From JAEUKH01 sp964447205 (GTDB lineage: Bacteria; Myxococcota_A; Polyangia; Polyangiales; Ga0077539), in contig CAYUSB010000037.1 of the NCBI GenBank assembly GCA_964447205.1, positions 1-64,000 of the forward strand: a stretch of DNA of 64,000 nucleotides, given 5' to 3'. Below are positions 26,732-33,437 of this stretch, piece by piece. Made by a program: the position numbers and the translations under genes. The notes under the pieces are model-generated. The model searched no databases and was not told the origin of the DNA. It saw nothing but the letters and a program-made list of their open reading frames with translations. Numbering within the stretch: position 1 is the first letter of the stretch; each line of letters opens with the position of its first letter.

Positions 26732-27223
26732 ATGGTGAAGGCTGTGCTGGCGGCGGTTGTGACGGCGGGGGCCTCGTTGCTCCTCGGGGGATGCGTCGTG
26801 ACGGGGCAGGGGGTCGGCGGGATCGACGGCACCTACCAGGGCAATGGGGTGCTCCAGATGACCATCACCCGCCCGGGATACCGGGTCTTGCCCCCAGAGA
26901 CCACCAACGGGATCGTGATCGTGCAGTCGGTGGGCGGAGGCCGGGTCGTGGCCAACGTGCGCTTCAACCCCGGGGGCAACCAGTGCACCCTCCAGGGCAG
27001 CCAGTACGGGTCGCAGTTTGTGCTCGATCCGGGGCAGACGTGCCGTGGGTTCATCGCGTACTCGCGGTACGACATCGACGCCGTGATGCGGATTCGTGAC
27101 GCCCGGGGCACCGTCAACGGAGCCAGCCTGGCCTTCGAGGTCGCGGGCGACGTAGACGGTCAGCACCGCGACGGATCGCACAACTACGGCACCGCCACCT
27201 GGAGCATGCGGGGCGTCCGGTAG
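26732..27223 (+). CDS. Small lipoprotein, beta-rich
   Basis: A 163-residue lipoprotein. The signal peptide is MVKAVLAAVVTAGASLLLGGC with a canonical lipobox (LGGC) and Val-Val-Thr after the Cys, so outer-membrane sorting is likely. The mature domain is beta-rich: GTYQGNGVLQMTITRPGYRV, IVIVQSVGGGRVVANVRF, two Cys that could form a disulfide (QCTL and TCRGF), and GTATWSMRG at the end. No family recognised. It is divergent from the SigZ-like gene across 253 bp that also hold its predicted promoter. Confidence 0.87.
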   Translation: MVKAVLAAVVTAGASLLLGGCVVTGQGVGGIDGTYQGNGVLQMTITRPGYRVLPPETTNGIVIVQSVGGGRVVANVRFNPGGNQCTLQGSQYGSQFVLDPGQTCRGFIAYSRYDIDAVMRIRDARGTVNGASLAFEVAGDVDGQHRDGSHNYGTATWSMRGVR

Positions 27224-27235
27224 GGGGGCGGCGGT

Positions 27236-28372
27236 CTACTCCCGCAGGACGACTTCCAGGGTGTGGGCCTCGGTCGCGTCGGGTACCTCCCAACGGTGCA
27301 CGAGGCCCTGCATCACCCGGGCGGGCACCCGCTCGGCCTCGGGGCGGGCCTTCTGGGCGGCCAGGAGGGTGCGTTCGGGGGCCTCGACGTACACGAGACG
27401 GACGCGGGCCCCGTACCCGGCGAAGAGGCTCACCAGGGCCGTGCGGCGCTGGCGGGTGAGGTTGGTCGCGTCCCACACGAAGGCCCTGCGGGCCCGCAGG
27501 TGCTCCCGGGCGAGGGCCTCGGCCCGCTGCACGAGGGTCCCCTGGTCGTCGTCCATGGTCAGCCCGAGGGCCCCCCGCAGGGCGTCGAGGCTGACCACGG
27601 GGTGATCGGGCCGGTGGTCGCGCACCCACTGGCTCTTGCCCGCCCCGGGCATCCCCGACATCAGGACCACCTCGAAGCCTCCGTCGTCCCAGGCGGCGTA
27701 GTCGGGGTCGCGGTCGGGTTTATGGAAGTACTCATAGCGCGACAGGTCGTTGGCGAAGACCCTCGGGGCGTCGAGGCAGCCGAGCTCGAGGCAGTAGTCG
27801 CGGTAGAGGTCGATGGCGTCGAGGACCCGGGCCTGGTCGGGGCACACCCGGCCGCGGATGTCGCTCTCGGCGAGGAGCCCGAGGTGGTCGCAGCGGGTGG
27901 CCATGCTGATGGTGAGGGCGTCGCGGGCGGCGTCGTCGCGCTCCAGCAGGAAGAAGGGGTGCTGGTGATACCGCACCATGGCCGCCACCGACTCGCGCAC
28001 AACAAACGGAACCCCCATCCGCCACAGCTCGGCCCGGGCCATGAGCTCGCCCCGGCGGGAGTGCCCCCGGGCTGTGACGCGCCCGTCGTCTTCGCAGCGG
28101 GTGGTGGCGGGTTTGGCGATGTCGTGGAAGAGGGCCGCGGCCATGACCGTGACCCGCTCGACCTCGGGCAGGGACTTCCACCGGGGGTTGTCGCTGAGGG
28201 CCTCGCAGACCATCCGGGTGTGCACCCAGACGTCGCCCTCGGCGTGAAACACGGGGTCTTGGGGCACTCCGGCCAGGGTCTGGAGCCACGCAAAACGGGA
28301 CACGAGGTGCTCCCAGTCGAGGGGAGCCCCGGTGGCGTTGGGCAAGGGGATGTCGAGTCCGGGCACGCTCAC
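27236..28372 (-). CDS. HD-Pnk: HD 2',3'-phosphoesterase fused to 5'-OH polynucleotide kinase (RNA end healing)
   Basis: A 378-residue two-domain protein. The N-terminal HD domain (about 25-215) has WVHTRMVCEAL (H51), ALFHDIAKP, ARGHSRRGE and a late His-pair YHQHPFF. The C-terminal P-loop kinase domain (about 230-378) has MSGMPGAGKSQWV (Walker A), VSLDALRGALG (Asp for phosphoacceptor activation) and VWDATNLTRQRR, and ends in a VPARVMQGLVHRWEVP helix, all typical of T4-Pnk-like kinases. This is the architecture of characterised HD-Pnk proteins such as that of Runella, which remove 2',3'-cyclic and 2'-phosphates and phosphorylate 5'-OH ends. It is 43 bp downstream of an RNA ligase gene on the same strand, so end healing and sealing are encoded together. 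Substrate RNA unknown. Confidence 0.9.
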   Translation of the reverse strand: MSVPGLDIPLPNATGAPLDWEHLVSRFAWLQTLAGVPQDPVFHAEGDVWVHTRMVCEALSDNPRWKSLPEVERVTVMAAALFHDIAKPATTRCEDDGRVTARGHSRRGELMARAELWRMGVPFVVRESVAAMVRYHQHPFFLLERDDAARDALTISMATRCDHLGLLAESDIRGRVCPDQARVLDAIDLYRDYCLELGCLDAPRVFANDLSRYEYFHKPDRDPDYAAWDDGGFEVVLMSGMPGAGKSQWVRDHRPDHPVVSLDALRGALGLTMDDDQGTLVQRAEALAREHLRARRAFVWDATNLTRQRRTALVSLFAGYGARVRLVYVEAPERTLLAAQKARPEAERVPARVMQGLVHRWEVPDATEAHTLEVVLRE

Positions 28373-28415
28373 GGCGGGTCTCCAACAGGGCTACGGAAGG
28401 GGGAGATGGTGGGGG

Positions 28416-29198
28416 CTACGTGGCGAAGAGGTCGACGCCCGGGGCCAGGCGGTTGGGCACGATGGGGCGGTCGGCCCAGTGCGATCCCGAGGCCGCGATG
28501 CTGTTGAGAAAGCTGTGGCGCACCCACTTGAGCCGGCCGTGTACGAACCCTTCCGCTTCGAGCTTGAGGTACAGGCCCTCGGCGTGGTCGTGGGGGTCGG
28601 TCTCGTGGGCGGTGCGGGCGGGGTCGACCCCTGCGGCGAGGGCGGCCGTATGCAGAGACGTGCGCCACCCGGGGCTCTTGAAACGCGAGGGCTGCACGAG
28701 GGACTCCAGGGTCTTGCGGGAGGGCCCCGTGATCTCCATCACCACCGGAACGCTCGTCACGGCGAGGCCTTCCAAGAGCCTCCGTCGCGCGGCGGTGGAG
28801 AGGAAACGCCCGACCTCGCGGTCGTACACATCGAACTCCAGGAAGTAGTGCGGCAGGAGGTCGTAGTAGACGGTGTGTTTGGCGTACATCCACTCGCCGT
28901 AGAGGATGTAGCGCCGGGCGAGGACATCGCGGAGGTCGGCCTCCAGGGTGCGGGCCCACGTCTTGAAGAGGTCAAACTGGCCCTCGCGGGGACCGCCATG
29001 GAGCACGTGCCCTCGCGATTGCAGGACGAGGGCTCCGTCGTCGGGGTCGAAGGAGACCGCCGCGTTGGCTCCGTCGACCTTCTCCTCGACGACCACGAAG
29101 GTGTCGCGCAGGGCCTCGAAGGGAACCTGCTCAAGGTCTTCGTCTCCAGCCTGTAGCCGCGACCCCTGGAGGTGCGGCGTACGAGGGTACTTCACCAT
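28416..29198 (-). CDS. ATP-dependent RNA ligase (RNA sealing)
   Basis: A 260-residue covalent nucleotidyltransferase of the RNA-ligase superfamily. Motif I is VEEKVDGANAAVSF (nucleophile Lys in KxDG, near residue 41). Downstream are QSRGH (motif Ia-like), YGEWMYAKHTVYYDL and YFLEFDVYD (motif III/IIIa region), EGLYLKLEAEG (motif IV) and GRLKWVR (motif V Lys). It is close to the small RNA-ligase group that lacks an obvious C-terminal add-on, and it is shorter than T4 Rnl1. The ATG at 29198 matches the family start (MVKYPRTPHLQGS). It is the first gene of an operon with HD-Pnk. A TTGGCG-N18-TACCTC promoter and two inverted repeats precede it. Seals RNA after 3' and 5' ends are made 3'-OH/5'-P. 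Confidence 0.9.
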   Translation of the reverse strand: MVKYPRTPHLQGSRLQAGDEDLEQVPFEALRDTFVVVEEKVDGANAAVSFDPDDGALVLQSRGHVLHGGPREGQFDLFKTWARTLEADLRDVLARRYILYGEWMYAKHTVYYDLLPHYFLEFDVYDREVGRFLSTAARRRLLEGLAVTSVPVVMEITGPSRKTLESLVQPSRFKSPGWRTSLHTAALAAGVDPARTAHETDPHDHAEGLYLKLEAEGFVHGRLKWVRHSFLNSIAASGSHWADRPIVPNRLAPGVDLFAT

Positions 29199-29204
29199 CG
29201 CGCG

Positions 29205-29216
29205 CACGGTACCGTG
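29205..29216. repeat. Perfect 12-bp palindrome in the RNA-ligase leader
   Basis: CACGGTACCGTG, ending 7 nt upstream of the RNA ligase ATG (minus strand). It could be an operator or fold into a 4-bp stem with GTAC loop, which would shorten the distance between the upstream GGGGAG (minus strand, 29222-29217) and the start codon. Confidence 0.6.
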
Positions 29217-29222
29217 TCTCCC

Positions 29223-29241
29223 CGCTCTGTAGGCCAGAGCG
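29223..29241. repeat. 7-bp hairpin in the RNA-ligase leader
   Basis: CGCTCTG (29223-29229) and CAGAGCG (29235-29241) with a 5-nt loop, directly at the predicted transcription start of the RNA ligase operon. A GGGGAG lies between this stem and the palindrome downstream. Confidence 0.6.
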
Positions 29242-29247
29242 CGGCAG

Positions 29248-29277
29248 GAGGTAGCACTCCGCCCGGGGCCGCGCCAA
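29248..29277 (-). promoter_or_regulatory. Predicted promoter for the RNA ligase/HD-Pnk operon
   Basis: On the minus strand: TTGGCG (29277-29272), an 18-nt spacer and TACCTC (29253-29248). The inferred start near 29241 gives a leader of about 42 nt made almost wholly of two inverted repeats. Confidence 0.45.
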
Positions 29278-29331
29278 CCGCACGGGGTCAAAGTGGCGCC
29301 GCCCGAGGGGCCGGGGGTACCCTCCTGGGAG

Positions 29332-30306
29332 ATGGCCGACCCCCTCCGCACCGACCTCGAAGCCTTTACGAGCTGGCTCCGACACGAGCGCCGGGCTTCG
29401 GCCCACACGGTTGACAGCTACGGCCGCGACCTGGAGGCCCTGTGGGGATACCTCTGCGCCCGGGTCGACCCCAGTCCCACCCTGGAGCATGTGACCCTGG
29501 GGACTTTGAGGGGCTGGCTCGGCGAGCGGGCCCGCGACCGGAGCCCCGCCACCCTGGCCCGCAACGTCTCGGCCGTACGGACCCTGTTTCGATGGGCCCG
29601 GCGTACGGGGCGGGTCAAGGACGATCCGACGGAGGTCTTGAAGGCCCCGAAGGTGCGGAGGCGGTTGGAGGTTCCGATGAGCGTGCCGGAGGCGGGGAGG
29701 CTGATGGACACGCCCCAGGTGCGGGGCGACGCGGCCGGGGGGGGCGAGCTCGTACGGCTGCGGGCCCTGCTGGTTGTACGCGACCGGGCCATGCTGGAGG
29801 TGCTGTACGGGAGCGGGGTTCGGGTGAGTGAGCTGGTGGGGCTCGACCTGGCCGACCTCTCCCTCGGGTCACACTCCATGCGGGTTCGGGGCAAGGGGAA
29901 CAAAGAGCGGGTGGTTCCTGTGGGGGGGCCCTGCGCGGCGGCCCTGGTGGCCTGGCTCGCCCTGCGCCCCGAGCTTCGCGACCATCGAACGGGCGAACAA
30001 GACCCGCGGGCCGTATTCCTCGGGCGGACCGGGCGTCGGTTGACCGTGCGTATGGTGCAGCTCCTGGTGAAGGCCTACGGGGCCCTGGCTACGGGCACCA
30101 TGGCCCTGCACCCGCACCTCTTGCGACACGCCTGCGCCACGCATCTTCTCGACGGCGGGGCCGACCTGCGGGCCATTCAAGAACTCCTCGGGCACGTGAG
30201 CCTGTCGACCACCCAGCGGTATACCCACGTGTCCATCGACCAGATCATGAAGGTCTACGACGGGGCCCATCCCCTGGCGGGCGTGCCTGGGGCCACGAAG
30301 GGCTGA
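29332..30306 (+). CDS. xerC: Tyrosine recombinase XerC/XerD
   Basis: A 324-residue site-specific tyrosine recombinase. The N-terminal SAM-like core-binding domain covers residues 1-95 (FTSWLRHERRASAHTVDSYGRDLEAL). Catalytic residues are visible: Arg in GSGVRVSELVGL, a Lys in RVRGKGNKERVVPV, His-x-x-Arg in HPHLLRHACATHLL, then GHVSLSTTQRYTHVS with the second His and nucleophile Tyr. Length and motifs fit chromosomal XerC/D, which resolve chromosome dimers at dif. XerC versus XerD cannot be settled here. The ATG at 29332 is used. It is divergent from the RNA ligase gene (133-bp gap). No phage or integron context. Confidence 0.93.
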   Translation: MADPLRTDLEAFTSWLRHERRASAHTVDSYGRDLEALWGYLCARVDPSPTLEHVTLGTLRGWLGERARDRSPATLARNVSAVRTLFRWARRTGRVKDDPTEVLKAPKVRRRLEVPMSVPEAGRLMDTPQVRGDAAGGGELVRLRALLVVRDRAMLEVLYGSGVRVSELVGLDLADLSLGSHSMRVRGKGNKERVVPVGGPCAAALVAWLALRPELRDHRTGEQDPRAVFLGRTGRRLTVRMVQLLVKAYGALATGTMALHPHLLRHACATHLLDGGADLRAIQELLGHVSLSTTQRYTHVSIDQIMKVYDGAHPLAGVPGATKG

Positions 30307-30314
30307 CGGCGGAG

Positions 30315-30514
30315 GGCGGCGAAGCCGCAAGGGCGCGAGGGTCGCAAGGGCCGAACGTTGTAGGGGGCCTCGGGCAGGCGAGGGGCGGTGCGAGTGGGAT
30401 GAGGCGCCGCGGACGACAGCCTTGTCGCCAACGAGCCGTCGAGGCCGTCACGCTGCGCTCCCCCCAGATAACTTCTGGCCCTTGCGACCCTTGCGCCCTT
30501 GCGGCTTCGCTGCC
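30315..30514. repeat. Long inverted repeat with 38-nt arms
   Basis: Arm 1 (30315-30352) and arm 2 (30477-30514) are reverse complements at 36 of 38 positions, separated by 124 nt. Each arm begins or ends with its own short hairpin (GCGGC-GAA-GCCGC in arm 1) and contains direct CGCAAGGG units. A 14-nt tandem duplication (GCCTGTCCCTCGCC twice) follows arm 2. A related, unpaired copy is at 41641-41687. This 320-bp gap between xerC and prfB holds no gene that I can see apart from the prfB promoter at its right end. Confidence 0.75.
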
Positions 30515-30587
30515 TGTCCCTCGCCGCCTGTCCCTCGCCGCCCCCGGCCCCGTCGCTCCGCGCCTGGCTCGCAGACCCCGTCCGTCG

Positions 30588-30616
30588 TTGACGACCCACA
30601 GGCCCAACGCTATCCC
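30588..30616 (+). promoter_or_regulatory. Predicted promoter for prfB
   Basis: TTGACG (30588-30593), a 17-nt spacer and TATCCC (30611-30616). This is the best -35 match in the window. The box ends 10 nt before the prfB ATG, so initiation may be nearly leaderless. Confidence 0.55.
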
Positions 30617-30626
30617 TCGCGCCGCC

Positions 30627-31749
30627 ATGAATCCTGAGACCCGTAGCCAGTTAGAGGAGCTCGCCCGCAGGGCCGAGAACCTCGGGAGGCACCTTTGACG
30701 TCCCGCGGCTGAAGAAGCGCATCGAGGAGATCGATGCCCTCTCCGGCGAGCCCGACTTCTTCTCCCGCCCCAACTCCCAGAAGCTCATGAAGGAGCGCTC
30801 GGACAAAGAGGCCCTCGTGCTCAAATCCGAGGGTGTCTCCCGCGAGGTCCGCGACGCGATGGAGCTCCTCGAGCTCGCCAGCCTCGAGAATGACGAGGGC
30901 GTCGAGGCCGAGGTGGCGGCGACCATTCCCCCCCTCAGCGACCGCCTCCGCAAGATGGAGCTCGACCAGCTCCTGTCCGAGCCCGAAGACAGCGCCGACG
31001 CCGTCCTGGAGATCAACGCCGGGGCCGGCGGGGTCGACGCCATGGACTGGTGCGAGATGCTCCTGCGGATGTACCTCCGCTGGGCCGAACGACGCGGGTT
31101 CACCGCGAAGCTCCTCGACCAGACCGAGGGTGAAGAGGCCGGGCTCAAGAGCGTGTCGGTGCAAATCTCGGGGCCCAACGCCTTCGGCTACCTCAAGGCC
31201 GAAAACGGGGTCCACCGGCTCGTGCGCATCTCGCCCTTCGACGCCAACGCCCGCAGGCAGACGGCCTTCGCCGCCGTGAGCGCCGTGCCCGTCCTCGACG
31301 ACGAGATCAACATCGAGGTCAAGGACACCGACTACGAGCGCGACACCTTCCGCTCGGGCGGCAAAGGCGGGCAGAACGTCAACAAGGTCGAGACCGCCGT
31401 GCGCCTCACCCACAAGGCCACCAACATCATCGTGAAGTGCCAGAGCGAGCGCTCCCAGCACGAAAACTTCCGCATCGCGATGAACACCATGAAGGCCAAG
31501 CTCTACCTCCTGGAGAAATCCAAGCGGGAGGAGGCCTTCAAGGGGAAGTTCGAGGCCAACAAGACCGACATCGCCTTCGGACACCAGATCCGGAGTTATG
31601 TCCTGGCCCCCTACCAGCTCGTCAAAGACCTCCGGACCGAACACGACGCCACCAACGTCAACGCCGTCCTCGACGGCGACATCGACCCCTTCATCGAGGC
31701 CTACCTCCTCGACAGCATGAAGAAGCGCGTCGGGACCGAGTCCGCGTAG
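30627..31749 (+). CDS. prfB: Peptide chain release factor 2, expressed by programmed +1 frameshift
   Basis: RF2 terminates translation at UGA and UAA. The first 23 codons (ATG 30627 to CTT 30695, MNPETRSQLEELARRAENLG) are in frame 0 and stop at an in-frame TGA (30696-30698). The remaining 350 codons are in the +1 frame from GAC (30697). The full protein is 373 residues, normal for RF2. It has the catalytic GGQ in GGKGGQNVNKVETAVRLTH and the RF2 recognition motif SPF in RISPFDANARRQT. The shift is the classical autoregulatory loop: low RF2 leaves the TGA unfilled and favours slippage. It is 59 bp upstream of lysS, a pairing seen in many bacteria. Confidence 0.96.
30684..30699 (+). promoter_or_regulatory. 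prfB: prfB programmed +1 frameshift site
   Basis: SD-like GGGAGG (30684-30689), a 3-nt spacer, then CTT TGA C (30693-30699). The spacing equals that of the E. coli site. The SD-like element pairs with 16S rRNA to push tRNA-Leu from CUU to UUU when RF2 is scarce. Confidence 0.95.
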
Positions 31750-31808
31750 GTCTGTCTCCGTCCTTCTCCTGTCCTCCCTCTCTTCCGCTCCCACCGGCAG
31801 CACCCGCC

Positions 31809-33428
31809 ATGACCGACCCCCAAGACACCCACCGCACGCTCGAGCAGCAGCGCCGCGACAAGGCCCAACGCTGGCTCGCCGCGGGCCACAGCCCCTTCGG
31901 CAACGACCCGGGGCCCCTCACGGCCCTGCGGGCCATCCACGCGGCCCACCCCGCCGAACAGACCTCGGCCGACCTCGACCGCGACCACGCCGACACCGTC
32001 TACCGCGTGGCCGGGCGGGTCATCGCCCAACGCGACACGGGCAAGCTGGTGTTCATCAAGCTCCGCGACGGCTCGGGCGAGCTCCAGCTCTTCTGCTCGG
32101 CCCGCGAGATGGGCGAGGCCTTCGCCCTCCTCAAGGAGCTCGACCTCGGCGACGTGATCGCCGTCCACGGCCGCCCCATGCGCACCCGCACGGGCGAGCT
32201 GTCCCTCCTCGTGCGCGGGCTGCGGCCCCTCACCAAGAGCCTCTTGCCCATCCCCAGCGAGTGGTTCGGGGTGGGCGACGTCGAGACCCGCTACCGGCAG
32301 CGGTACGTCGACCTCATCGCCAACTACCCCGACGTCCGCGACGTCTTCCACGCCCGGGCCCTCATTACCCGGGCCCTGCGGCGCTGGCTCGACGACCGCG
32401 ACTTCATCGAGGTCGAGACCCCCACCCTCCAGACCGTGCGGGGCGGGGCCACGGCCAAACCCTTCACCACCCACCACAACGCCCTCGACCTCGACCTCTA
32501 CCTCCGGATCGCCCCCGAGCTCTACCTCAAGCGGCTCATCGTGGGAGGCCTCGACCGGGTGTACGAGATCGGTCGGGTGTGGCGCAACGAGGGGCTGTCG
32601 ACCCGGCACAACCCCGAGTTCACCCTCCTGGAGTTCTACCAGGCGTACGCCACCTACGCGGTGCTCATGGACGAGACCGAGGAGCTCCTGGCCTGCGTCG
32701 ACGCGGCCCTCCTGGCGCGGTTTCCCCACTTCGCCGAGGGACGGTCGTTCTCCCTCGCGACCCCGTATCCCCGGGTGCGGATGCTCGACGCCGTCACCGC
32801 CAGCTTCGCCCGACGTCGCGCCGACCTCGGCGCGCGCTGGGACGGCGGCAAGGCCCTGCACCACTGGGGGCGGTTCCGCGACGAGCTCACGGCCGAGCCC
32901 GATCTCCCGAAGGAAAACCGGCAGTACCTCCAGCGCTGCGCCTCCGGGGGCGAGCTCCTCTTCGCCCTCTACGAGCTCTTCGCCGAACCCCACCTCGTCG
33001 ACGACTACCGCACCCCCGACGGGAGCCGGAGCGTCCCCGTGTTTGTCATCGACCACCCCTGGGAGGTCTCCCCCCTCGCGCGCCGCAAGGACCCCGACAA
33101 GCAGGCCGCCGAGTACGGGGCCGACTTCCCGGTTCCCCTGGTCGACCGCTTCGAGCTCTTCGTCGACGGGCGCGAGCTGGCCAACGCCTTCAGCGAGCTC
33201 AACGACCCCGACGACCAGGCCGAGCGCTTCCGGGCCCAACTCACCAACCGCGAGCGCGGCGACGAGGAGGCCATGGACTACGACGCCGACTACATCCGGG
33301 CCCTTTCCTACGGGATGCCCCCCACCGCGGGCTTCGGCCTCGGCCTCGACCGCCTCCTGATGCTCCTGACCCAACAGAAGAGCATCCGCGACGTGGTCCT
33401 CTTCCCCCTGCTGCGCCCCGAGGTATAA
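31809..33428 (+). CDS. lysS: Lysyl-tRNA synthetase, class II
   Basis: A 539-residue class II LysRS. The N-terminal OB-fold anticodon-binding domain is seen in VYRVAGRVIAQRDTGKLVFIKLRDGSGELQLF. The catalytic domain has YRQRYVDLI and FIEVETPTLQ (motif 1), YEIGRVWRNEGLSTRHNPEFT (motif 2) and AGFGLGLDRLLMLLT (motif 3), with DHPWEVSPLARRK and NAFSELNDPDDQAERF in the expected places. It charges tRNA-Lys in the cytoplasm. The ATG at 31809 lies 59 bp after prfB and is preferred to upstream codons because it precedes the family N-terminus. The gene ends 9 bp before the permease start, so an operon with it is possible. Confidence 0.96.
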   Translation: MTDPQDTHRTLEQQRRDKAQRWLAAGHSPFGNDPGPLTALRAIHAAHPAEQTSADLDRDHADTVYRVAGRVIAQRDTGKLVFIKLRDGSGELQLFCSAREMGEAFALLKELDLGDVIAVHGRPMRTRTGELSLLVRGLRPLTKSLLPIPSEWFGVGDVETRYRQRYVDLIANYPDVRDVFHARALITRALRRWLDDRDFIEVETPTLQTVRGGATAKPFTTHHNALDLDLYLRIAPELYLKRLIVGGLDRVYEIGRVWRNEGLSTRHNPEFTLLEFYQAYATYAVLMDETEELLACVDAALLARFPHFAEGRSFSLATPYPRVRMLDAVTASFARRRADLGARWDGGKALHHWGRFRDELTAEPDLPKENRQYLQRCASGGELLFALYELFAEPHLVDDYRTPDGSRSVPVFVIDHPWEVSPLARRKDPDKQAAEYGADFPVPLVDRFELFVDGRELANAFSELNDPDDQAERFRAQLTNRERGDEEAMDYDADYIRALSYGMPPTAGFGLGLDRLLMLLTQQKSIRDVVLFPLLRPEV

Positions 33429-33437
33429 GTCTGCCCG

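Noticed and set aside
29332..30306. Phage or integron integrase
   Set aside because: Length, motif order and lack of attachment sites, phage genes or cassettes favour a chromosomal XerC/D.
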